DNA from: UBA7985 sp002711265
GTDB lineage: Bacteria > Pseudomonadota > Alphaproteobacteria > UBA7985
Direction: 5' to 3'
Assembly: GCA_965660945.1 (NCBI GenBank)
Contig: CBFIBS010000004.1
Span: forward strand, 62,001-126,000
Length of the DNA stretch: 64,000 nt
Position numbers and translations under genes: made by a program. Below, piece after piece: positions 57,194-64,000 of this stretch. The notes below the pieces were generated by a model, which saw nothing but the letters and a program-made list of their open reading frames with translations, searched no databases and was not told the origin of the DNA. Every line of letters starts with the position of its first letter. Within the stretch, counting starts at the first letter, position 1.

Positions 57194-57410
57194 GTGCCGC
57201 TCAACACGGTGTCGCCTTTGAGCTTGTGTGAGTTTTTATGCAACCTGTCGATTGCGCTCAATGCGGCTTTGCCTTTGAGCGCGCGGGAGCTCTTCACGCG
57301 AACGACTGTCCGGTTGGCTGTGAGCGCGTTGGAGTTTTGCGTTGAAGCAAGGTTGCGCCGACTTGTCCCCGACCGCGCTTCGCGCGGCGGGGTCAAGCGT
57401 CGCGCAACTC
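57194..57410. repeat. Structured intergenic repeat, copy C (diverged)
   Basis: Carries GCTCAACAC followed by TTTGAGC (57199 onward) and the hairpin GCGCTCAA (57254-57261) / TTGAGCGC (57275-57282). A block at about 57331-57406 reads like 4412-4488 of copy A with scattered changes (GGAGTTTTGCGTTGAAGCAA for GGAGTTCTTCGCTGAAACAA). In it the central hairpin becomes GACCGCGCTTCGCGCGG, a longer stem. Same element family, older or independently changed copy. Confidence 0.65.
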
Positions 57411-57627
57411 GCCCACTGCGTGGTCGGTCGGCTTTGCCTCCGTCTTGCGCCTGAGCGTCGACGTTGTGAACTTTAGAAACTCTTCGTGGCGCGCGTAGCG
57501 CGGCGCGTCCGTTGAATTGCGCGTGGGAGGGCCGAAGGCCGCGGAGCGGCCAAGGCCCGAGCGCGCCATCAAGTGGCTGGTTCAGCGCTGTTGTCGGTAC
57601 CGTCAGCAGACGTCGGTTTCGTCGATC

Positions 57628-59817
57628 TCAGGCTGTCCTGCTGGCCTTCAACTCCAGCCGCCGGGCGTGCAGCACGGGCTCTGTATAGCCTGAGGGCTGT
57701 TCTCGGCCCCGGAACACTAGATCGCAGGCCGCCTGAAACGCGATCGAGGCGTCGAAGTCCGCCGCCATGGCACGATAGAGCGGATCGTGCGCGTTCTGGG
57801 CATCTACCACAGCCGCCATCTTCTGCATCGAAGCCATGACCTCCGCCTCGCTGGCGACGCCATGGTGCAGCCAGTTGGCCATGTGCTGCGAGGAAATCCG
57901 GCACGTAGCCCGGTCTTCCATCAGGCCGACATCATTGATATCCGGCACCTTGGAGCAGCCCACGCCCTGATCGACCCAGCGGACGACGTAGCCCAGAATG
58001 CCCTGGGCATTGTTATCCAGCTCGTTTCGGATGTCTTCATGCGACCAGTTTTGGCCCTTGGCGACCGGGATGCGCAGGATATCGTGCAAGGCTGCCCGCG
58101 GTCCGCCCTTCGAAATCGCGTCCTGACGCTCGGCCACCAGCACCTGATGGTAGTGCAGGGCGTGCAGGGTCGCCGCCGTCGGTGAGGGCACCCACGCCGT
58201 GTTAGCGCCCGCCTGCGGGTGTCCGATCTTCTGCTCCAGCATCGCCGCCATCAGGTCGGGCATGGCCCACATGCCCTTGCCGATTTGTGCCCGCCCACGA
58301 AGCCCGCAGGCCAGCCCGGTGTCGACGTTCCAGTCCTCGTAGGCGGCGAGCCAGCCCGCGCCTTTCATCTCCACCTTGCGGATCATCGGGCCCGCTTCCA
58401 TCGCCGTATGCATCTCGTCGCCGGTGCGGTCGAGGAAACCGGTGTTGATAAAGGCCACCCGGTGCTGCGCTGCCCGGATACAGGCGCGCAGGTTGACGGT
58501 GGTCCGTCGTTCCTCGTCCATGATCCCCATCTTCATCGTGTGGCGCGGCAGGCCCAGCGCATCCTCGACCCGCCCGAACAGCTGGTCGGCGAAGGCGACC
58601 TCTTCGGGGCCGTGCATCTTCGGCTTGACCACGTAGATCGACCCATGCAGCGAGTTGCCGCCCTCGCGCTGCAGGTCGTGCATGGCGCAGGCTGCCGTCA
58701 CCATTGCGTCGAGGATGCCCTCCTGGATCCCCCGGCCCCGGGCGTCTTGGATGGCGGGGTTCGACATAAGGTGGCCGACATTCCGCACCAGCATCAGCGC
58801 CCGGCCCTTGAGCCGCAGGCTGCCACCATCTGGCGCGCTGTATTCGCGATCGGGGTTGAGGGCACGGGTCACGCTGCGACCACCCTTGTCGAAGGTCTCG
58901 CTGAGGTCCCCCTTCATCAGCCCCAGCCAGTTGCTGTAGGCGACAATCTTGTCGGCCGCGTCCACGGCAGCGACGGAGTCCTCGCAGTCCATGATCGTGG
59001 AAATCGCGCTTTCGACCAGCACGTCCTTGACGTGCGCCGGGTCGGTCTGGCCGATCGGGTGGGTGGCGTCGATCTGGATCTCGAGGTGCAGCCCGTTGTG
59101 GCGCAGCAGGATCGCAGTCGGCTTGCCCGGCTCGCCGCGGTAGCCCGCGAAGCGCTCGGGGGCGGCGAGCCCAGCCGCCTTGCCATCGCTCAGCTCAACC
59201 TGCAGCCCGCCGTCGACCACGGCAAACCCGGTGGCATCGGCAAAGGACGCCCCGCCGGCCAGCGGCGCGCTGCCGTCGAGCACGGCACGCGCCCGCGCGA
59301 TGACCCGCTCGCCCCGCACCGGATTGTAGCCGCCGCCGCGCTCCGCCCCGCCGTCTTCGGCAATGGCGTCCGTGCCGTAAAGCGCGTCGTAGAGCGACCC
59401 CCAGCGGGCATTGGCGGCATTGAGCGCGTAGCGGGCGTTCATTACCGGCACCACCAACTGCGGCCCGGCGATAGTCGCAATCTCGGGGTCAACGTTGCTG
59501 GTCTGGACGGAAAAGTCCGGCCCGGCATCGACCAGATAGCCGATGGAGCGCAGGAAGGCCTCGTAGGCGGGCATGTCGCGGATCGGCCCGGGGTTGGCGC
59601 GGTGGTAATCGTCCATCTGCGCCTGCAGGTCTTCGCGCCGCGCCAGCAGCGCCAGGTTGGTGTCGGTCAGATCACCGACGATCCCCGCCAGGCCATCCCA
59701 GAACTGTGCTTCACTGACCGGCAGACCCGACAGCACCTGATCGTTGATAAAATCGGCGAGGTCGCTGTCGACCGTCAGTCCGGAAAGTTCACGGGTGGGG
59801 GCCTTTGCCTGGGTCAC
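57628..59817 (-). CDS. glcB: Malate synthase G
   Basis: Condenses glyoxylate and acetyl-CoA to malate (glyoxylate shunt or glycolate use). The 729-residue product is the long monomeric G isoform, with TIMDCEDSVAAVDAADK, KPKMHGPEEVAFAD, MGIMDEERRTTVNLRACIR, GKGMWAMPDLMAAML and GILGYVVRWVDQGVGCSKVP. GTG 59817 with AAAGGCGTGAG upstream is preferred over the longer frame; it gives MTQAKAPTREL. Isocitrate lyase is not in the window. The 216 bp up to tRNA-Glu should contain its promoter. Confidence 0.95.
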   Translation of the reverse strand: MTQAKAPTRELSGLTVDSDLADFINDQVLSGLPVSEAQFWDGLAGIVGDLTDTNLALLARREDLQAQMDDYHRANPGPIRDMPAYEAFLRSIGYLVDAGPDFSVQTSNVDPEIATIAGPQLVVPVMNARYALNAANARWGSLYDALYGTDAIAEDGGAERGGGYNPVRGERVIARARAVLDGSAPLAGGASFADATGFAVVDGGLQVELSDGKAAGLAAPERFAGYRGEPGKPTAILLRHNGLHLEIQIDATHPIGQTDPAHVKDVLVESAISTIMDCEDSVAAVDAADKIVAYSNWLGLMKGDLSETFDKGGRSVTRALNPDREYSAPDGGSLRLKGRALMLVRNVGHLMSNPAIQDARGRGIQEGILDAMVTAACAMHDLQREGGNSLHGSIYVVKPKMHGPEEVAFADQLFGRVEDALGLPRHTMKMGIMDEERRTTVNLRACIRAAQHRVAFINTGFLDRTGDEMHTAMEAGPMIRKVEMKGAGWLAAYEDWNVDTGLACGLRGRAQIGKGMWAMPDLMAAMLEQKIGHPQAGANTAWVPSPTAATLHALHYHQVLVAERQDAISKGGPRAALHDILRIPVAKGQNWSHEDIRNELDNNAQGILGYVVRWVDQGVGCSKVPDINDVGLMEDRATCRISSQHMANWLHHGVASEAEVMASMQKMAAVVDAQNAHDPLYRAMAADFDASIAFQAACDLVFRGREQPSGYTEPVLHARRLELKASRTA

Positions 59818-60033
59818 GGTCTCACGCCTTTCGAGTTGCAGCCAGCCTCGCTGAGCCGGCGTGGGTTTAATTGGTCTGAAAAATAGACCAATTTCGAACA
59901 AAGAGCCAAGGTGTCCTCGACTACCACCCGCGACATGGGCGCATGAGAAGTGGCTTGCACCGCTGAGAACTCCGGGTTAGATACACGCCAAGTCCTAGGG
60001 TGGCACGTCAGTGCTGCAGTCTTATTTTGCTGC

Positions 60034-60109
<76 letters not shown>

Positions 60110-60257
60110 CCTCCTCCGGGGGGTGGCAGGGCAGCCAGAAAACACCTTCGCGACAGTCGCTTAGTTGCCGTGCGTCCTCTTACGCGTCTGCACTTTTGTA
60201 TCCAATTTTGTACTAAGACTCGTAGCGAAACGGTACTTAACGGGCCAGCGCAGAACA
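60110..60257. other. Spacer between tRNA-Glu and the integrase relic
   Basis: Non-coding sequence, AT-richer than the surroundings around 60175-60240 (TGTATCCAATTTTGTAC near 60198). Such T-rich inverted sequence next to a tRNA 3' end is often seen at integrative-element ends. No direct repeat of the tRNA 3' end was found inside the window. Confidence 0.35.
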
Positions 60258-60737
60258 GTGCCCCCGAAGCTTGCAGGCAAAGCCTGGAAAGTCCGCCTTG
60301 TGGTTCCACAAGATTGTCGCAAGCACTTCGGAAAATCCGAGATCAAGTTGTCCAAGCGTAATCTCAACCCAGCACAGGTGCAGAAATGGGCGAGCGAGAT
60401 TGGCGACGAGTTCTAGACACAGGTCGACCTTTGTCGAGAAGGCCGTGCTCCCGCCTACGGGCACTCAATCGATGATGTGCTGAAACCGGTCCAACTCTAC
60501 AACGCAACGGAATACGCAGTCGCTCGCAGGCAGGACGCCTCAGCCACCTTAGAGATGACGCGCCAGGTCAAAAAGGTGGGGGTGATCACTCGCTCTGAAG
60601 CCTTTCATTATGTCGACCAGCTGCGGGCGTCAGACGTCCGAGACGACCTCCTACAGATCGGCGCTGGTGGCAAGTGCCACGGCAACAGCATGCAATTGCG
60701 TGCTTGTCTGAGCGACCCAGCCGGGCCACAACCATAA
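60258..60737 (+). pseudogene. Remnant of a tyrosine-recombinase (integrase) gene
   Basis: A frame from GTG 60258 encodes an N-terminal SAM-like integrase segment: GKAWKVRLVVPQDCRKHFG followed by KSEIKLSKRNLNPAQVQKWA, resembling the 'R-x-VP-x-DLR-x-x-FGK-x-EI-x-x-SL' block of phage and island integrases. It is stopped by an in-frame TAG (60414-60416) and continues in the same frame to 60737 without any catalytic R-H-R-Y domain. It follows tRNA-Glu on the same strand. I infer the remains of an element integrated at the tRNA. Confidence 0.6.
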
Positions 60738-60893
60738 TGGGGCGATAACAGACCGAAGGCCGGAGGATCCCTACCGCTGTTCCATCAAGGTGCTTGCTGG
60801 CGAGGCATGGCACAGGGTCCGATTCCAGGGGGCCTTTGATAATGGTGAGCCGGGAACCCGTTTGTCACGGGTTGAAGGGAAGGAGAGGAACGC

Positions 60894-61922
60894 TTGCGCA
60901 GCACAAAAACGGTTCATGTCATTTCGGCCCACGCTGAGGGCGAGGTGGGCGATGTCATTGTCGGCGGCGTGCTGCCGCCCCCGGGCGAAACCCTGTGGGA
61001 GCAAAGCCGCTGGATCGCACGGGATCAGACCCTGCGCAACTTCGTGCTGAACGAGCCGCGCGGGGGCGTGTTCCGCCACGTCAACCTGCTGGTCCCGCCC
61101 AAACACCCGGAGGCTGACGCCGCCTTCATCATCATGGAGCCTGAGGACACCCCGCCCATGTCGGGGTCGAACTCGATCTGCGTCGCCACCGTGCTGCTCG
61201 ACGCCGGCCTCGTGCCGATGGTCGAGCCTGAAACCACCCTCACCCTCGAAGCCCCGGGGGGACTGGTCCGCGTCCGCGCCCGCTGCCGGGGCGGCAAGGC
61301 CGAGCGCATATTCGTGCAGAACGTGCCCTCTTTTGCTGCCGATCTGGACCAGTCTCTGCAGGTAGACGGACTCGGCGAGATCCGGGTCGATACCGCCTAC
61401 GGCGGGGACAGCTTTGTGGTCGTGGACGCTGCTGCGCTGAGGCTGGATCTGGTCGCTGACGAGGCCCACCGGATCGCCAAACTGGGGGTCAGCATCACCA
61501 ACGCCGCCAACCAGCAGCTGAGGTTCCGTCACCCGGACAACCCCGACTGGACGCACTTTTCGTTCTGCCTGTTCGCCGGGCCGCTGACAGAGGGTGCCGA
61601 CGGGTTCGAGGCCCGGGCCGCGGTCGCGATACAGCCGGGCAAGGTCGACCGTTCGCCCACAGGAACGGCGCTGTCGGCACGGCTGGCGATCCTGCACGCG
61701 CGCGGTCTGATGGCGGTGGGTGACAGCCTGACCGTCACGTCGGTGATCGATTCGACCTTCCACGGCACCATCGTCGCCGAAACCAGCCTCGGCGGACAGC
61801 CGGCAGTGGTGCCTGAAATCTCCGGGCGCGGCTGGATCACCGGCACCCACCAGCACATGCTGGACCCCGATGATCCCTGGCCCGAAGGCTACAAACTTTC
61901 CGATACCTGGGGCGCGCGCTAG
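60894..61922 (+). CDS. Proline racemase family protein with Ser/Thr in place of the catalytic cysteines
   Basis: The family includes proline racemase, 4-hydroxyproline 2-epimerase and trans-3-hydroxyproline dehydratase. The 342-residue product has full family length. The first catalytic position is Ser90 in PPMSGSNSIC where racemases have a cysteine, and the second is Thr256 in DRSPTGTAL instead of cysteine. The Ser/Thr pair makes classical two-cysteine racemisation unlikely; dehydratase-like or another activity is possible. The TTG start at 60894 is supported by AAGGAGAGG just upstream. Its stop shares CTAG (61919-61922) with the convergent RraA gene. Confidence 0.85.
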   Translation: MRSTKTVHVISAHAEGEVGDVIVGGVLPPPGETLWEQSRWIARDQTLRNFVLNEPRGGVFRHVNLLVPPKHPEADAAFIIMEPEDTPPMSGSNSICVATVLLDAGLVPMVEPETTLTLEAPGGLVRVRARCRGGKAERIFVQNVPSFAADLDQSLQVDGLGEIRVDTAYGGDSFVVVDAAALRLDLVADEAHRIAKLGVSITNAANQQLRFRHPDNPDWTHFSFCLFAGPLTEGADGFEARAAVAIQPGKVDRSPTGTALSARLAILHARGLMAVGDSLTVTSVIDSTFHGTIVAETSLGGQPAVVPEISGRGWITGTHQHMLDPDDPWPEGYKLSDTWGAR

Positions 61923-62608
61923 AGCCCGAACACGTCCTTCGCCGACTGGCCCGCAGCCAGCTGCGCAATCCAGCGCCGTTCAAGGTCGAGCTTGGCTCTG
62001 GCCCCCGCTAGATGCGCGCGCGCCTGCGCCGGGTTGAGCGCAATCAGGCCGTCTGCATCGCCGAGGATCAGATCGCCGGGGCTGAGGGTGCAGCCCCCGA
62101 CCTCGACCGGGCCGTTGAGCGCGCCACCCGCCGCCGAGGTCGGCCCGAGCGGGTTCACCGTGCGCGCGAACACCGGGAAATCCGACCAGCTGCCGAGCTG
62201 GTCGATGTCGCGCACCGCGCCGTCGACCACCAGTCCCGCGCCGCCCTTGCTGCGCAGGTGGCCGCCGAGGATCTCCCCGATCATGGCAAAGCCGGTGCGC
62301 GCCTGCGCGGCGATCACCACCACATCGCCGGCCTGCACGTGGTCGAGCGCCAGCACCACGGCGCCGAAGTCCGGTGGATCGCAGCGCACCGTCAGCGCCC
62401 GTCCCAGCAGGCTCAGACCCGCTTCCTTGCCAGCGGGCAGTCGGGTCCGCAGCGCAACCGCCGGGTCGATCTGCCCCTCGGGCGCGAGGTCGATGGCAAC
62501 GCTGACCGGGATACCGGCCCAGGCGGCGATTTCGCCGTCGCTCAGGCGTTCGGTCGCAGTCTCTGCGTCCGTGCCGGTGCTGTCAGGGTTGTGAACAGTG
62601 ATCGCCAT
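61919..62608 (-). CDS. RraA-family protein (aldolase/demethylmenaquinone-methyltransferase-like fold)
   Basis: Family members include 4-hydroxy-4-methyl-2-oxoglutarate/oxaloacetate-cleaving aldolases and the RNase E inhibitor RraA. The 229-residue product has GRALTVRCDPPDF, GDVVVIAAQARTGFAMIGEI, SKGGAGLVVDGAVRDIDQL and GDLILGDADGLIAL. The G-G-x-x-x-x-x-x-x-x-G and R-D metal/substrate residues of the aldolase type are present, which favours an aldolase over an RNase regulator. It follows the aminotransferase gene by 3 bp, so one operon. Confidence 0.8.
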   Translation of the reverse strand: MAITVHNPDSTGTDAETATERLSDGEIAAWAGIPVSVAIDLAPEGQIDPAVALRTRLPAGKEAGLSLLGRALTVRCDPPDFGAVVLALDHVQAGDVVVIAAQARTGFAMIGEILGGHLRSKGGAGLVVDGAVRDIDQLGSWSDFPVFARTVNPLGPTSAAGGALNGPVEVGGCTLSPGDLILGDADGLIALNPAQARAHLAGARAKLDLERRWIAQLAAGQSAKDVFGL

Positions 62609-62611
62609 GGC

Positions 62612-63838
62612 TCAGCCCAAGGTTGCCAGTAGGCGCCGGGTTGCGCGGGCGAGGCGGATCACCGCTTCCTCCAGCCGGTCGGCGTCGTTGATGGTGAAAT
62701 TCAACCGGATGCCACGGCGGAATTCTTCCTGCGAGTCAAAGACGCTGCTGGGGGTGACGCAGACCAGTTCCTCCAGCCCGACCTTGAACAGCTCGTCGGT
62801 GTTCAGCCGTTCATCCTTGGCCGAGGCCCAGACGAACATCCCGCCTTCGGGGAACTGCCAGTCGAAGAAGTCGGTCAGGTGCCGGTCCATGGCCGCGAGC
62901 AAGGCATCGCGCCGTCCGCCGTACAGGCGCAGCATCACCGGGTTCATGCTTTCGATCAGCCCCGCCTCGAAAATCTTGCAGGTCATGCGCTGGGTCAGGC
63001 CGCTGGTACAGAGGTCTGAGCCCTGCTTAGCCGTGGTCAGCGCCGCGATCATCTCCGGCGCGGCGATCACCCAGCCCACCCGCAGGCCCGGGGCGACCAT
63101 CTTGGACAGTGTACCCAGATAGATCACGGGACCGCCGTAGGGCCTGCCGTCGTCCGGCTCGTCCTCGGCCGAAATCTCCAGCGCGCTGGGTGGGATCGGC
63201 CCGTCGTAGCTCAGACCGCCGTAGGGATCGTCCTCGACCAGCCACGCGCCGGTCTGCCGGGCGGCGGCCACCAGCTCGCGCCGGGTCTGTTCAGGCACCA
63301 GCCGTCCGGTCGGGTTGGAGAAATTCGGCACCGTGTAGGCGAATTTCGCACCGGTCATCGCTGCGACAAAATCCAGGTCGTTGGTCTGCAGGTTCATATT
63401 GCGGAAGTGGGGTCGGCGTGGGCGCCAGGAGTCGAGCGCGCCGAGGTAGGTCGGGAACTGCCCAGCCATGGTGTCGCCCTCGTTGAGCAGGACCTTGCCG
63501 ATCAGGTCCAGCGCCTGCATGCCGCTGGTGGTGATCAGCACGTTTTCGGGGCTCAGGCGGAGGCTGTCGGTCGAATAGCGTGCCGCCACTGCCCTGCGCA
63601 GGTCCGGCAGGCCTTCAATGGTGCCGTAGCCGAGGGTCTCGTTCGGGAACTCCGCGACCGATTGCGCGGCGATCGCGGCCAGCGCATCGACCGGATAGAC
63701 CTGCGGGTCGGGCAGGCCGCCGGCGATGTTGATCAGGCCCGGGATTTGCCCGGCGGCGAGAAAGGCGCGGGTGATGTCGTTGGTATCATCGAGCCATCCG
63801 GCAAAAGGCGCAGGTGGGGTGGCTTGAGAGGGTTGCAT
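62612..63838 (-). CDS. PLP-dependent aminotransferase, class I/II (aminoadipate/aromatic type)
   Basis: Fold-type I aminotransferase resembling the 2-aminoadipate/multi-substrate (LysN, ARO8-like) group; substrate not determined. The 408-residue product has INIAGGLPDPQVYPVDAL, YGTIEGLPDLRRAVA, TTSGMQALDLIGKVLLNEGD, YTVPNFSNPTGRL, the PLP-lysine YLGTLSKMVAPGLRVGWV and a C-terminal RLNFTIND. ATG 63838 is chosen because AGGAG lies 9 bases upstream; ATG 63889 is also in frame but lacks a ribosome binding site. It begins the aminotransferase-RraA operon. Confidence 0.85.
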   Translation of the reverse strand: MQPSQATPPAPFAGWLDDTNDITRAFLAAGQIPGLINIAGGLPDPQVYPVDALAAIAAQSVAEFPNETLGYGTIEGLPDLRRAVAARYSTDSLRLSPENVLITTSGMQALDLIGKVLLNEGDTMAGQFPTYLGALDSWRPRRPHFRNMNLQTNDLDFVAAMTGAKFAYTVPNFSNPTGRLVPEQTRRELVAAARQTGAWLVEDDPYGGLSYDGPIPPSALEISAEDEPDDGRPYGGPVIYLGTLSKMVAPGLRVGWVIAAPEMIAALTTAKQGSDLCTSGLTQRMTCKIFEAGLIESMNPVMLRLYGGRRDALLAAMDRHLTDFFDWQFPEGGMFVWASAKDERLNTDELFKVGLEELVCVTPSSVFDSQEEFRRGIRLNFTINDADRLEEAVIRLARATRRLLATLG

Positions 63839-64000
63839 CGCTTCGGGCTCCTGAGCTGTCGGGATCTCCTGAGGGAGACTGTGGGACATCGCGCGGGCGA
63901 GGCAAAGTCAAAAAATCAGCCACGTTGCCGCTGGGCCGCTGCGCCGATCCCAGCTGCAAGCTACCAGTGGGCCTAAGCTGATCGCGCTGGCGTTGCGCCG

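Larger units (their letters stand above)
56766..57627. other. Gene-free repeat-rich region between convergent genes
   Basis: 862 bp between the ends of rlmI and glcB. No frame resembles a protein. It contains repeat copies B (56783-57086) and C (57194-57410), a hairpin GAGGGGC/GCCCCTC (57171-57177, 57181-57187) and further GC-palindromic segments at about 57490-57570. A terminator for either gene could be among these hairpins but none has a T-run. Confidence 0.75.

Noticed and set aside
56766..57627. Possible small genes in the repeat region (for example 57194-57454)
   Set aside because: Frames are made of the repeated palindromes, lack ribosome binding sites and resemble no protein.
58219..59886. 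A 555-codon open frame on the plus strand opposite glcB
   Set aside because: Same cause: mirror of malate synthase G codons, His/Arg/Gln-rich with no family features.
60771..61856. A 361-codon minus-strand frame opposite the proline-racemase-family gene
   Set aside because: Antisense shadow; the plus-strand product has full-length family similarity and a strong ribosome binding site.

Overview
This window comes from a high-GC alphaproteobacterium, probably of the Rhodospirillales or a neighbouring order; no closer placement is safe. The evidence is gene order and domain architecture: dusB-ntrB-ntrC-ntrY-ntrX-trkA-dat-hfq-hflX, a pyruvate dehydrogenase E1 beta subunit with its own lipoyl domain, a fused IspDF, a ubiquinol-cytochrome c chaperone beside a DUF177 gene, and the glyA-nrdR-ribD-ribE-ribBX-ribH-nusB-thiL string. 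Almost everything is chromosomal core. No prophage, transposase, CRISPR array or toxin-antitoxin system was seen.

Layout. 1-4.2 kb (minus strand): trpG-trpD-trpC-moaC-moeA, for tryptophan and molybdopterin. 4.6-16.8 kb (minus): hflX, hfq, a class IV D-amino-acid type aminotransferase, trkA and the NtrX/NtrY and NtrC/NtrB two-component pairs headed by dusB. 17.0-24.1 kb (plus): ftsB, the whole pyruvate dehydrogenase complex (pdhA, pdhB, pdhC, lpd), lipA, which makes the lipoyl cofactor the complex needs, and a coq10-type gene. 24.0-30.4 kb (minus): cinA, ispDF, eno, pyrG, secG, tpiA. 30.6-34.2 kb (plus): a PpiD-like chaperone and trpE. 34.2-44.3 kb: DUF177 and the bc1 chaperone, bamE, ppa, then thiL-nusB-ribH-ribBX-ribE-ribD-nrdR-glyA-rpiB and a MarR regulator. 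44.7-52.4 kb (plus): hemB, rpmF, plsX, a LysE-type exporter, ihfA, a MerR regulator, clpP, clpX and a membrane protein. 52.4-59.8 kb: a secreted alpha/beta hydrolase coupled to oligopeptidase B, an RlmI-type methyltransferase, a repeat-rich gap and malate synthase G. 60.0-64 kb is the accessory end: tRNA-Glu(TTC), a broken integrase, a divergent proline-racemase-family enzyme, an RraA-family protein and an aminotransferase.

The genome looks rearranged relative to the usual alphaproteobacterial order. trpE (34.2 kb, plus) is cut off from trpGDC (4.2 kb, minus), and inverting the 4.3-34.2 kb segment would rejoin them. The right edge also separates DUF177 from rpmF-plsX. The left edge carries a structured intergenic repeat; two more copies of that family lie at 56.8-57.4 kb. 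This repeat family is the strongest candidate here for something undescribed. Other notable points are the replacement of fabH by a LysE-type gene between plsX and ihfA, a RibB with a metal-site-less RibA-like half, an NtrX without the sigma54-contact loop, a proline-racemase homologue in which both catalytic cysteines are replaced (Ser/Thr), and an 85-bp tail-to-tail coding overlap of coq10 and cinA.
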